Shown here one piece after another: positions 10,931 through 22,485 of a stretch of 53,415 nucleotides of DNA. The position numbers were made by a program, and so were the translations under genes. Positions within the stretch are counted from its first letter, which is position 1. Each line of letters begins with the position of its first letter. This DNA is from Hofstenia miamia. Taxonomy: Eukaryota > Xenacoelomorpha > Acoela. Below the pieces are notes generated by a model. The model was not told the DNA's origin. It searched no databases and saw only the letters and a program-made list of their open reading frames with translations. Where the stretch lies: contig SCFE01000027.1 in assembly GCA_004352715.1 (NCBI GenBank), positions 73,886-127,300 on the forward strand, in the 5' to 3' direction.

Positions 10931-11030
10931 AGGCCACGGTTAGACTAGGTGATTGGTGAAATTATCTCGGGTGGTTAGACGTGCGATTCACTCAAAATGT
11001 GATAGATCACTTTTGAGCAAACCGTGGCCT
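10931..11030. repeat. 100-bp miniature derivative nested at Harbinger right end
   Basis: A complete small unit starts AGGCCACGGTTAG and ends CAAACCGTGGCCT. It lies at the right end of the larger element. Immediately upstream, accaatcacctaatct looks like the degraded right end of the larger element. The 100 bp could be a separate miniature copy inserted next to that end, or a rearranged terminus. Confidence 0.45.
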
Positions 11031-11051
11031 TAGACTACAGTTTTTTCCTAT

Positions 11052-11170
11052 CAAAGATCCGAATAGCACAAGCAAATATCCGACTTGCACGAGCAAATAT
11101 CCGAATAGCATAAACAAAGATCCGAATAGCATAAGCAATGATCCGACTTGCATAATCAAAGATCAGACTT
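11052..11170. repeat. 21-bp tandem repeat, 5.7 copies
   Basis: Units of exactly 21 bp alternate between two versions, caaagatccgaatagcayaa- and caaatatccgacttgcac/t-. The array begins about 20 bp outside the Harbinger right end. Read on the minus strand it is open for about 35 codons as a seven-residue repeat (L-C-Y/K-S-D-x-C). I have no evidence that this is translated. Confidence 0.85.
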
Positions 11171-11490
11171 TTTATGACATTTTATTTTTAATAACTATGA
11201 TCTATCTATTGTAATTTGATGAATTTATCATCGATACACATGTTTTATAGTTATTAAATCATTTAATTAACATATTATTTTAAAAACGTGGCATAAAGAC
11301 CACTTAAAAGAAAATGATTGAACTCTTTATTTCAGAAAATACCGTAGCAATAAAAACATTAAAAATCTTGAAAAAAAGCTTTTCTTGCACTGAACTAGAA
11401 TTAATACTTATTTAAGTATTTTATTTAATTTGTAGTTGAATAACACAGCACAAAGCAAAACACAAACAATCTCTAAAATCTTAGATTCTT

Positions 11491-12206
11491 TTATAAGTCT
11501 TCCATTCTAACTGCTTTTGGTACAACTTTTGCTAAAATATGGCGGAATGAATTAGTAATTTTTTCACTACTGGAATGCTCTCGTTGATTACACTTTCCAG
11601 TTTCCTGTGCCGAAACGCTGTTTTACTTTCACCCTCAATCATTTCATCTTGTCGAACAGTTCTCTAGCTTTAGATTTAATTAGTTGAACAGATTTTCGAT
11701 AGGGTTCAGTTCGCAACTATAGGGCGCCAGGCGTTTAATCGTGTAATCACCAGGCATTTTTGCTTCTATCGCAGTCTCAATATTGTTGTGACATGGTGCA
11801 TTGTCCATAGTAATGAATGGTCTTTCCATTTCAAATTCCTGCGATTTGCTGAAAACGTCGCACAAAAACTCAATAACTTGCTCTTTCTTCGCACCGCCAA
11901 CTACACTCTGTTTGTGGATAACACCGTAATGAGGAGCCACTGCAAACATTAAAGTCAAGTAAGACACGGATTCTCCTCGACCATTTGGATTATAAAATCA
12001 CGAATTTCAGGTATCAGTTTGACAACTTGCGAACGTGCGCCACCGCGTTTGGAAGTGTCATCTGCTTTCTTCTTCACTATTCGATAGGCTGTGTCACGCT
12101 TCACACCCAAGGCATGAGCAACAGCGATAAAATCTTCACCCCGTTCGGATGCTTCTATCAGTCGTTGTCGATCTTTTTGTGAAATGCATTTGCCTCCATG
12201 TCCCAT
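11491..12206 (-). pseudogene. IS630/Tc1/mariner-type transposase, internally deleted
   Basis: On the minus strand from ATG 12204-12206, MGHGGKCISQKDRQRLIEAS begins an N-terminal helix-turn-helix (DFIAVAHALGVKRDTAYRIV) that runs to ENPCLT. A near-frame junction at about 11960 then joins the catalytic half: LMFAVAPHYGVIH, TMDNAPCHNN (second Asp) and LAPYSCELNPIENLF (final Glu). I count 35 residues between these two acids. The segment with the first catalytic Asp, probably 100 or more residues, is deleted. The C-terminus continues through further frameshifts (LIKSKARELFDKM, KTAFRHRKLESVIN) to a stop near 11491. The family normally has about 300-350 residues. No inverted repeats were found around it. 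Confidence 0.8.
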
Positions 12207-12663
12207 ATTATCGAAATATTGCGAATGGTGAAAATGAAATGATTTGATTGTGTAGTTCTATAACTGTACTACTGTACTGTATTATTTAATCTATTAGACA
12301 TCAATGTCATTTGAATATTTTATTTCTTAATGTTAGTTCAAATTTGAATCTCGTTTACGTAAAGATATTTATTTTTCTGTTTAACTTGTTTATGCTATTT
12401 ATAACGTTTCCCAATAAAGTTAGATCTTATTTATTCTTGCTAATATCGTTTGACGTCCGGTGCTTATACATTGATAGGTAGTGGAACATAAATAACAGTT
12501 AAGACTTTAACTCTACTAAAGAAATGTGACCCAATATTTTCTCTTTGAATTATTATTCAAAACAGTCATACAATTCTTTTAGACGACCTAATGATGTATG
12601 TCTTTGATAATGCTTATGGACAATATATTAAAACCACTCCGTGGTTTATTTCGGAGTCGGCGG
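12207..12663. other. No gene seen
   Basis: AT-rich sequence upstream of the dead transposase. Its end (about 12630-12663) holds an imperfect palindrome (ccactccgtgg) and a GC-rich edge where the truncated TTAA-type element starts. Confidence 0.5.
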
Positions 12664-14189
12664 TTGTGTCAAACTTAATTGCTCTGTAAACACCTAACCG
12701 CAAGTTGGGAAGTCAGTGAGGTGATACACGATCCAACTTGTGTGTCAAACTTACTAGAATCTAATTCAATACATTCGGTAAAAATGTTATTGTCTTCACC
12801 TGATATTATATTCTCCTATGTACAACAAACGGAGAAACCTATCGAATTTCAAAAAAGGTTTTTTCAACAGCAAATTAAAAATCCAATCGACAACAAATAC
12901 TATAGAATTTATAAACAACATAATGAAAAATTTTAAAATATAACAGAAATTTACATTAATATCTTGTACTCTTCGAACCTAATTAATTTTTTCAATTTCA
13001 TTGAGCAGATTTTATTAGATATTTTTAATCTTAATCTTGGTCTAGTATCCGAAAATTTAAAAACAAATTTCATTTCAATATCTGTGTTATACCATAGCTA
13101 TAAATACGCATGTATCTGTACGTACATTACTACGATAGCTATATAGCTGCTATATACATAATTATATACATATTATATACATAATATTCAGAATGAATAT
13201 TTATTGATTTAATACTTCTAAATATGGCAATGCATAATTGTAAAGTCATGGTAAAAGCTATTCGGCCACTTAGAAAAATATTAATTGCAAGTACTAGTAA
13301 TACAATTTGACAACGTTTAGCTGGACTGCAATAGGTTACAGTTTTATTAAATTTTCTATTACAAAAAAATCAGAAATACACACAAGTCAGTTCTAATTTT
13401 TAAAAGAATTGTCAATTTACATAATCAGAGATATTTTGAACCATGATAATCATATATCAAAACAGCAAATTTTTGCACCTAATGTTTTTTCACAGCAGGT
13501 AGCACATTTTGTGACATTCAGTGCCCTACCATTATTTAAATCAATACTTGGCAAATAGAATTCCTTTTGTTTGTTATACAATCAGTAAAAAAATTGTAAT
13601 GTTCATATTTAAACTTATTTCCTTTATTTCCTATATTAGTGCTATAGTTAGTTGAAACATTTATAAATGTATTATGAGAATGGACTTTAAACAATTCTAG
13701 TGACATATTGAATCTAGAAATAACTATTGATGCCTCTTCACGCATGCGCATGTTCCTCTTATTAAAAGAAGCGCTTTTGACAAACAAAGGAACTATTTAT
13801 AAAGCTCTATAAAGGCAACCATGTTCTCTGTCAACATTTTTATAATGCATCGTGAGTTTACCGCTGAAACCGAGATAAACAACTTGTTATTTATCTCGGA
13901 GTCCGTCGTTTTACCCACTTCTTTACGAAAACAAATGGTTAATTGATTTTAATAACTTCGCGATGGCAACAGAAAGTGTGCCACACTTGTTTGAAGGGGG
14001 TGATACACTGTCAAACTTAATTACCCGGCACACTTGTTTGACGAGAAAAATCAAAAGCGATTAGATTGCTGATTTCAGGTTGGACAACAAGTTTGAAGGG
14101 GTGATACACGATCAAACTTATCATGGATTTGTGTGCCGAGCAATTATGTAATTCAGTTTGTCAGAGAAGTTTGACCGTGTATCACCCCT
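12664..14189. mobile_element. TTAA-type TIR element, copy B (left end lost)
   Basis: It is collinear with 686-2401 and highly similar over about 1.5 kb. The first 20-odd bases of the left inverted repeat are missing: it begins within TTGTGTCAAACTTAATTGC. The right end (GACCGTGTATCACCCC plus one changed base) is followed by TTAA at 14190-14193. The subterminal repeats at about 12720-12750, 13995-14020 and 14095-14120 are retained. The segment duplicated at 1214-1537 is single here. The shared short ORFs (12679-12936 plus strand; 13536-13787 minus strand) have no recognised domain. Confidence 0.75.
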
Positions 14190-14193
14190 TTAA

Positions 14194-15011
14194 TATCATT
14201 TATCAAGAGCTGGAGGCTAAATAGCAGTGCATGTATTATTATGATGTACATCCATTTTAATTTGATCAATTTTTTTGTATGCATTTCTTTTTCACAATGG
14301 GAGTCATGCAATTTATAGCATAAATCGATATAACGCGTCCACTCTGTATAAATCAGATAATAGCCAGTCAAACACACTGAATAATTAAATACATTCTCTT
14401 TGATGCTATTAACTATGCGTCGATGATCATTGTTAGAAAATGTTAATTAATAGCTCCCAACAAAAAATTTTCTTTACTAAAATTAATTTAAAAAACAAGG
14501 CAGTTAATTAAATAAATTTATAAGATGGTTTACCTATTCTTGTGATTGATTTCATTAGATTTTTTTATCACCTTATAATGTCACCATGAATGTTATCTGG
14601 ATTTTAGTTTTATCAGAATTAGAACGGTTTTCAATTTCTAAGCCTAATTACCAAGTTAAAGTTTCTACTACACTTACAATTTCAGTCTCAATTATTGGTT
14701 TAATATCTGAACCATCCTCGAAACAAAATTGAGCCGACCGAAAAAGTTTTCATCACTGTGTCTCACTATATTTTACAATATAATTTCGGGGCCGGGTAAT
14801 GACAAAGTAGCAGACATTTATTAATTTCATAATATTTGCACCATACTTTCTCCAAAAAATCTCGAAAACGATAGAAAAATAGTAAACATTTTGATATTGA
14901 TTATATATATATTTCTATATAAAACCTGAATTTTGGTAATTTGCTTTCAAATGCATAGATGCTTTTGATCGTTGTAGACAGTTACTTTCGAATGGTTGAA
15001 AGTCTATGAAG

Positions 15012-15012
<1 letters not shown>
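14194..15012. other. No gene seen
   Basis: AT-rich. The minus-strand frame at 14153-14377 starts inside the element's end and has no recognised domain. Confidence 0.5.
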
Positions 15013-15044
<32 letters not shown>

Positions 15045-15426
15045 NNNNNNNNNNNNNNNNNNNNNNNNNNNNNNNNNNNNNNNNNNNNNNNNNNNNNNNN
15101 NNNNNNNNNNNNNNNNNNNNNNNNNNNNNNNNNNNNNNNNNNNNNNNNNNNNNNNNNNNNNNNNNNNNNNNNNNNNNNNNNNNNNNNNNNNNNNNNNNNN
15201 NNNNNNNNNNNNNNNNNNNNNNNNNNNNNNNNNNNNNNNNNNNNNNNNNNNNNNNNNNNNNNNNNNNNNNNNNNNNNNNNNNNNNNNNNNNNNNNNNNNN
15301 NNNNNNNNNNNNNNNNNNNNNNNNNNNNNNNNNNNNNNNNNNNNNNNNNNNNNNNNNNNNNNNNNNNNNNNNNNNNNNNNNNNNNNNNNNNNNNNNNNNN
15401 NNNNNTATATATATATATATATATAT
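15013..15426. repeat. (TA)n run interrupted by 361-N gap
   Basis: TA dinucleotides border both sides of the gap at 15045-15405, so assembly failed in a long TA microsatellite. The Ile-Tyr translations on both strands are artefacts. Confidence 0.9.
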
Positions 15427-15949
15427 AATTATTTGAGTTCGTTTTCCCCATTAAATCGGTTTCCGACTGTGTGTTCGCCTAATAACTTTTAGAGATTCCA
15501 AATCATACAAATATCCGGAATTATTGAACTTTAAAGATAAACTGATAATTGATATTATTTCATAAGAAGATAAACTTGAAAATCATATCCTTTGCAATAT
15601 TAAAAAAATATACACATGTGATATTTTGACTCAAACTATTTTAATATTTGAGCCTAGTAAGCAATGGGTGGCACCACCTAATGGTAATTATCTAAACGTT
15701 GAATTGGACGACGCAGGTGGTTAGTGGCTACTCTTTGAATGATAGATTAGCTAAAAGAATGCAATTTGATATAAGTAAAAAATATTTTATAATTTCATTT
15801 CCTTTATAATACTTGTCTAAAGAAGAGAAAATAATTAACAGCCTAAACGTTCCAATTCAGATTTTTCAAATTTACTCTAAAGCAAATATCTTTAGAATGA
15901 ACACGAAATTTTTTAGGGTTGCATAAATAACTATTTTATATATATATAC
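15427..15949. other. No gene seen
   Basis: AT-rich sequence with no frame or repeat that I can support, ending in a short TA run at the next gap. Confidence 0.5.
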
Positions 15950-16949
15950 NNNNNNNNNNNNNNNNNNNNNNNNNNNNNNNNNNNNNNNNNNNNNNNNNNN
16001 NNNNNNNNNNNNNNNNNNNNNNNNNNNNNNNNNNNNNNNNNNNNNNNNNNNNNNNNNNNNNNNNNNNNNNNNNNNNNNNNNNNNNNNNNNNNNNNNNNNN
16101 NNNNNNNNNNNNNNNNNNNNNNNNNNNNNNNNNNNNNNNNNNNNNNNNNNNNNNNNNNNNNNNNNNNNNNNNNNNNNNNNNNNNNNNNNNNNNNNNNNNN
16201 NNNNNNNNNNNNNNNNNNNNNNNNNNNNNNNNNNNNNNNNNNNNNNNNNNNNNNNNNNNNNNNNNNNNNNNNNNNNNNNNNNNNNNNNNNNNNNNNNNNN
16301 NNNNNNNNNNNNNNNNNNNNNNNNNNNNNNNNNNNNNNNNNNNNNNNNNNNNNNNNNNNNNNNNNNNNNNNNNNNNNNNNNNNNNNNNNNNNNNNNNNNN
16401 NNNNNNNNNNNNNNNNNNNNNNNNNNNNNNNNNNNNNNNNNNNNNNNNNNNNNNNNNNNNNNNNNNNNNNNNNNNNNNNNNNNNNNNNNNNNNNNNNNNN
16501 NNNNNNNNNNNNNNNNNNNNNNNNNNNNNNNNNNNNNNNNNNNNNNNNNNNNNNNNNNNNNNNNNNNNNNNNNNNNNNNNNNNNNNNNNNNNNNNNNNNN
16601 NNNNNNNNNNNNNNNNNNNNNNNNNNNNNNNNNNNNNNNNNNNNNNNNNNNNNNNNNNNNNNNNNNNNNNNNNNNNNNNNNNNNNNNNNNNNNNNNNNNN
16701 NNNNNNNNNNNNNNNNNNNNNNNNNNNNNNNNNNNNNNNNNNNNNNNNNNNNNNNNNNNNNNNNNNNNNNNNNNNNNNNNNNNNNNNNNNNNNNNNNNNN
16801 NNNNNNNNNNNNNNNNNNNNNNNNNNNNNNNNNNNNNNNNNNNNNNNNNNNNNNNNNNNNNNNNNNNNNNNNNNNNNNNNNNNNNNNNNNNNNNNNNNNN
16901 NNNNNNNNNNNNNNNNNNNNNNNNNNNNNNNNNNNNNNNNNNNNNNNNN
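15950..16949. other. Assembly gap (1000 N)
   Basis: Exactly 1000 Ns, a second fixed-size gap. Confidence 0.99.
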
Positions 16950-16973
16950 CTATTCTACAAATTTAGTGTATAA

Positions 16974-17180
16974 AAGCCCAAAAAAGTAGAAAGGCATCCT
17001 ACTACACATGACTGTGATGAAGGCTTCATACTGTTGAAGGAAGCAGAAAGGGAGGCGTTCTTCAACAGAAGAAGCAAAGCAGAAGACATTGCATCACTTT
17101 TTGATGTATTTCTCAAAAGAATTCAAAAGAAATTTGCCCATAGGACGACAAGATGTGGAAAGATTCTGCAGAATCTATAA
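16974..17180 (+). CDS. Open frame of 68 codons, possible 3' exon of an unknown gene or repeat ORF
   Basis: The frame is open from a TAA at 16971 to a TAA at 17178-17180 without needing an ATG. It encodes a hydrophilic, helix-prone peptide (HPTTHDCDEGFILLKEAERE, then RRSKAEDIASLFDVF and RCGKILQNL). Composition is clearly less AT-rich than the flanks, and charge is evenly distributed, as in real coding sequence. The 5' part is lost in the adjacent gap, so it may be the last exon of a gene or the end of a transposon ORF next to the repeat array. I do not recognise the family. Confidence 0.4.
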   Translation, partial: KPKKVERHPTTHDCDEGFILLKEAEREAFFNRRSKAEDIASLFDVFLKRIQKKFAHRTTRCGKILQNL

Positions 17181-17214
17181 TATCCCCATTGGCAGAGCAG
17201 AAGCCATATGAGTA

Positions 17215-18220
17215 GTATATACCCGAGGCAATTTCGTTCCACTTTTTTCTGATTGGTCGAGAGGGGGAGTCCAATATTGACGGAGATAATTACGAATACT
17301 TTTTAAAATTTCAGGTAAAAAAGGTTGGGTTAACTCATAAAAAATCATAAGCGGAAACATAGTAGGCCATGTCTTAGACCACTTATAAGTACTTTTCTAG
17401 ATGTAGTTTTTTATTTGCAATCGAATGCGCCTAGTGCGAAGTCCATACGCTGAGATATTGCCGTTTAATCTATTTTATATATATNNNNNNNNNNNNNNTA
17501 TAAGTACTTTTCTAGATGTAGTTTTTAATTTGGAATCGAATGAACTAGGTGCGGAGTCCATAGGATGAAAACTCGTTGAGATATTAACGATTATTCCATT
17601 TTATCTATATATATATATATAGTAGTTTACTAAAAGAAAATTAAAATTAAAAACTTAATAGGCCATGTCTTAGACCACTTATAAGTACTTTTCTAGATGT
17701 AGTTTTTAATTTGCAAGCTAATAAAAGTGGTGCGAAGTGCATAGCACCAATATTGACAGAGATAATTAAGATTACTTTTTAAAATTTCAGTTAAAAAACT
17801 TTGGGTTAACTCATAAAAAATCAAAATCGGAAACATAGTAGGCCATGTCTTAGACCACGTATAAGTACTTTTCTAGATGTAGTTTTTAATTTGGAATCGA
17901 ATGAACTAGNACCACTTAAAAGTACTTATCTAGATGTAGTTTTTAATTTGCAAGCTAATAAAAGTGGTGCGAAGTCCGTAGCACCAATATTGACTGAGAT
18001 AATTGCGATTAATTTTTAAAATTTCAGTTGAAAAAGGTTGGGCTAAATCATAAAAAATCATAGTCGGAAATATAGTAGGCCATGTCTTACACCACTTAAA
18101 AGTACTTATCTAGATGTAGTTTTTAATTTGGAATCGAATCAACTAGGTGCGGAGTCCATAGGATAAAAACTCGTTGAGATATTACCGATTATTCCATTTT
18201 ATATATATATATATATATAG
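17215..18220. repeat. Compound tandem array with (TA)n spacers
   Basis: About six copies of a module of roughly 50 bp (taggccatgtcttagacc... ctagatgtagttttt) start near 17363, 17499, 17660, 17840, 17911 and 18080. Each is followed by one of two alternative tails: one ending in gagatattaccgattattcc plus TA repeats, the other containing caatattgactgagataatt and ggaaacatag. The 14-N gap at 17485-17498 and the single N at 17910 show that assembly struggled here, so the true copy number is unknown. The minus ORF at 17175-17360 is a shadow of this repeat. Confidence 0.85.
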
Positions 18221-21200
18221 TAGTATTTGAAAAAAACGGTTAATAATTAATAGTCATGGAAGCAATTCTTTCCTTGTCAAGACTTCTGAGATTTACAATG
18301 AAATGCCTAAGGATTTTAGATTGGCTAAACAAGCCAAGAAAGAAATTATTTTATAGAAGACATTACAACAAGAAAGGAGTACTCCCATAATTTCAAAGTC
18401 GATTACTCACTAACTGTTTTGTTTATTTAGAATCAAATCAAACTGCTATTTAGTTTATTGTATGCAAATAAATTGCTTAAATTCTAGTAATAGACTTTTT
18501 TTCAGATAAGGAAAACAAAATTTAAAAGAAAATGAAATTATAAAAGAAATATTTCAATATAATTTCCCTAATAATGTGCAACTTTACCACGGAAATAATA
18601 TATAATATTAACAGGGATCGTCATCTTTATGAAATGAAAAAAGTTTGTACACGTCATTTTTGGGGTTGAAAAATATTTGACCTTTGAACATTTAAGTCTA
18701 GAGTTGGAAATGCAACCATCCAAAACACTTTGGATGAAAAGGATGTTGTAATCCCTTCATTATTTCATGGTTCATGACATAGGGCAATTTTCAAAAATCG
18801 TAAACACATGAAATTGTGAGAAACAGACTAACAATAGAAAGCAAAATTTCTTTTGACATTAAAATTATCCGTGACGATTAAAGCAGTCCGACGATGTGAA
18901 ATACATCTTAAATATTCTGAACTTCCAACCTTTGGGTCATAGGTCAAGAAAAGTCAAAAATTCAAAAATTAGGGCATTTAAATTAAAAATGAAGAAGTGA
19001 AGAAGAAACGTCTGATGAGGAATATAATTAGGAAATTTCCTAAAAATGAGGAATAGTGAGGTGCAGAATTTATAAAAACCTGGGCAAAGGAGGTGTAGGA
19101 GTGGTAAATGGGACATTAAAATTCATCGAAAACCGAATAAACTAGAATTCTGGTTCAAGAACACTTCATTAATTGATATTTCACAGTTAATTGCCAGGGT
19201 GTCGTTGACATTGAAATTTCGCATCAAGTCAAATTGATATTGATTGATATCAATCCAAATCAACAGAAATTTCTTGTTGATATCCACAGTATTATATATT
19301 ATATAAAATATTCTTTACGTAATTCAGAAAATTCACTGACTTACATACAGTTCATTAATAATAATTATTAATACAATCTTGATTGCATTGCATCAAAGTT
19401 TTATTTTAATACATAGTCAACCTAAATTTTTGCATACTTCCAAATCCAGAATTGTCATTATTACGGAAGAAAATTTCATAAAATGTCTTAACCATAATTG
19501 CCCTTCAATTCTTTTCACTATGTAAAATAGTTTGCATCTTTAATTCTAGATAGGTCTAAAATGAAGTTGTTCTGCAAATGATAATAATACAATTCGCCTA
19601 AATATATATATATATATGTCTGAACTGGGATTGGGGCGTCACATTGGGTTGGGGGATACAAACAAAAAAGCTTACACATTATTTTATTAGTTCAATTTTT
19701 CTGGTCTGAGTCCATTCCCTAAGTTAAACCGTTAATTTATTAAAGTTCAATTAGATTGAGAAGAAATGTTTGTGGCATGTCTATTTTACTCATCTAAGCA
19801 TAGCCAAACATTTTTCAAGGTTATTTAGATTTGATGAAATTTGAACGTGTATTCAATAGCACTTCATTGGGACTGCATAGATTTACCACAAGACAAATAT
19901 CAATGATTGCCTTAAAAAGTGGGTTAAAGGTTTGAACTTCAAACTACAGCCTTGAAAATAAAGTCGCGCGCAAGATATTAACACACTAAGTTGTATTGTA
20001 TTAACAATATTAACTGAAACACCTGGAAACCAAAATTCAAATAAAATACACTTGTTTTTAGTATGTGTATTCAATAGTGAAATGTGATATAGTTAGGTAA
20101 ACAACCAAAATTACAATTTTATTTGGATATTTATAAGCTATTGCTAGAGTTTTTCTGTCACATGTGGAGACCGGGGTATTGTATAAGTCAACAGGCTAGA
20201 ATATTGGATATTTTAGGATCGGACCTTCATCCGTCAAGAGTGTACCGGCCCATTACTTCTGACTGACGTAAGAGCATTATATCTCTGGAAACCTCGGCAC
20301 TAAGAGTGATGACTTCCAGATCTTTACCAATAGAATGAAACCATGTGCAAAGTTTTTTCTAGAGAGGGTTTGCACCTCTCTTTGGTTCCAAAACTACTAA
20401 TAAATATGGTCATATTGGAAAGCCCTTGTAAAATTAGAGGGCCCAATGTCTTTTCCAAAGTCCAGGCCTAAAACTACCCAACAAGAACACTTATACACAG
20501 ACAATCACTAATCAAAACATTGCATGCCTTGGATTTACCATATGAAATGCTTGACTTTACAATTGATTTATAGTTGCACATATGCCTTTACAGACATATT
20601 CATAAAGTCAATGATGATTTTTTCAAGTTTTTGTTTATAAATGATTTTTATATAATTGACTGCGAAAGAATGTTTTTGAAGAAAAAACTTAAAAATAGCA
20701 TCAAAATTAGGAGAATTAGAAATCAGTAATTTGTACTTTATAGGATTTTTGAAATTTATTGAGTGAATATGGCAAAGATGAGAAAATTAGACTAAAGCTA
20801 TACTATGAGTAGCCTAAATGTTCTCAAGCCTATGAAATACCTTCCAAAATTTTGTTCTTACCACTATTTGTTGTCCATATACATAAATATTTAACCTATA
20901 GCAATAGTTCTTAATAACTTCTGATACATTATTACAAATTACTATAATACAAAAATTTCTTAAAAGAAAATATAATATATGCAAATGTTTATAGATGCAT
21001 TAATAGCGGCGTTTTGGAATTTTATTTGATTTACTTTAGATTTTTAATGCAAATTTAAAGATGAATTAAAAGTTTAAAGAAGATACGCCCAAAAGCTTTA
21101 TTACTCATTAACAGAAGTCGCTGAAATTGTAATAAATGTACTCAATATAATGTGGATTGCATTAGCGAAATTTCCTAAATCTTCAAATATCAATTTTGGC

Positions 21201-22485
21201 TATACTCATGCAGACCTTCAGAGACTGAATGTTCTGTGGGGATAACAAACTCAAACCGTGATCGAAAAATAATTGACAATCTGCTATTACATTGAATTGA
21301 ATCAACTTGAAATATTAACTAATAAATGCGATACAACTGCTTGCAGATAAATGAATAAATCCCAATAAGCATTAATTCACTAAAGAAACTGTTTTCTTCC
21401 TTTGAGAATCCTAATAGTTTCAACGTGACTCAAATATTGAAAATTGAATTTCCTATTTATAGAAAACGAGTTCTTATGTTCATATAAAAAATTCATTGGG
21501 ACAAAGGTTTAAAGTGCAATTCGTCAATACTATTTTAAAATTATAAAAAAAAATTTCAAATCTATAGTCAAATGACAAAATATTCCATTCTAGAAAACAG
21601 TAAATGAAGTTGTAACTCCAAAATATTTTTATGAAGAATGAATTTGACGCTTGGCTGTCTGCCATGTCACAATCAGAAGAATAAGAACGGCTTCGCAAAG
21701 GAAAACCTAACGAATTTGTCGGTGCAGAACATCAATAAACTTGATACTTTGTTTCAAATTTTGTCGCCAAAATTTTATCCTCAATAATCGCTTGGAATTT
21801 CATTGCGGTTGTTGTCAACGATGAGAATTTATTGCGAAAAAATCACTAAAATATACGGAAAAAGATGTGGTTGAATAATTTTAATGGCTGAAATTTTTTT
21901 TCAAGGAATTCGCTTGTCTTTAATAAACTATAATGATGTACTGCTTTAGCGTTTCAGGATTCACGCGATACCTTTGCGGGGACAAACTTCGACAATTGAC
22001 GGAAAGATAACGCGATTTCGGGAAAATATTTGGAGCGTTCACGTAAATTGGTGCTAAACGAGGATTTATGGCCGTATTTTCAATGTGTTCTCCAACAATA
22101 ACATCCTAGTACTTAGCCGTCCTGAAATTTACTGAGGCAACTTTTGTTTAGGACATTTCTAAGGATGCCGTTGGGGAGTGCTAATGCTTGTTTTGCAATA
22201 AAAATTTTTCATTGCGATCATTTTTGTTCGGACTATAATTTTTTGAGCTCTTATGTTACCTCGAAGTAAAATTTTTTTGAAGTACTTAATATAATGGTAC
22301 ATTACTAAGAAAACGCAAACTAATGCTTTGAAAAGTAGTTATGAAAGGCTATGGGAACCAATGCAAGTAATTGGTTTATTCAATGCAAAGTTTAAGCAGT
22401 TTGTTATTTAGTGCATGAAATATGTTAATATATTTTTTGCTTTAATTATATTTATTGCGGTTATTTTTTGCGTTTTTTTACCTTA
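18221..22485. other. No gene seen
   Basis: Over 4 kb of AT-rich sequence. Minus-strand frames at 19883-20074 and 21480-21698 have no recognised domain. A GC-richer patch at about 20150-20470 (gagaccggggtattg, gtaccggcccattac) could be the remains of a gene or repeat, but no frame supports it. A TA run lies at about 19603-19617. Confidence 0.5.

Larger units (their letters stand above)
9797..11030 (+). mobile_element. PIF/Harbinger element, decayed
   Basis: The left end AGGCCACGGTTAGACTAGTG and the reverse complement of the right end AGGCCACGGTTTGCTCAAAA start an inverted repeat. With one indel it extends about 85 bp (through gatct.tcacattttga and gtctaac.ac..gagataatt). The flanks are TTA at 9794-9796 and TTA/TA at 11030-11032, fitting the 3-bp TWA target of PIF/Harbinger. 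Subterminal motifs GTAGTCTAACCACTCT (about 9937) and TAGTGTAACCACTCT (about 10818) lie inside. The interior holds a Harbinger nuclease relic, which supports the superfamily assignment independently. Total length is about 1.2 kb, well short of autonomous elements. Confidence 0.75.

Noticed and set aside
14915-15451. Ile-Tyr repeat ORFs on both strands
   Set aside because: They translate a TA microsatellite around a 361-N gap.
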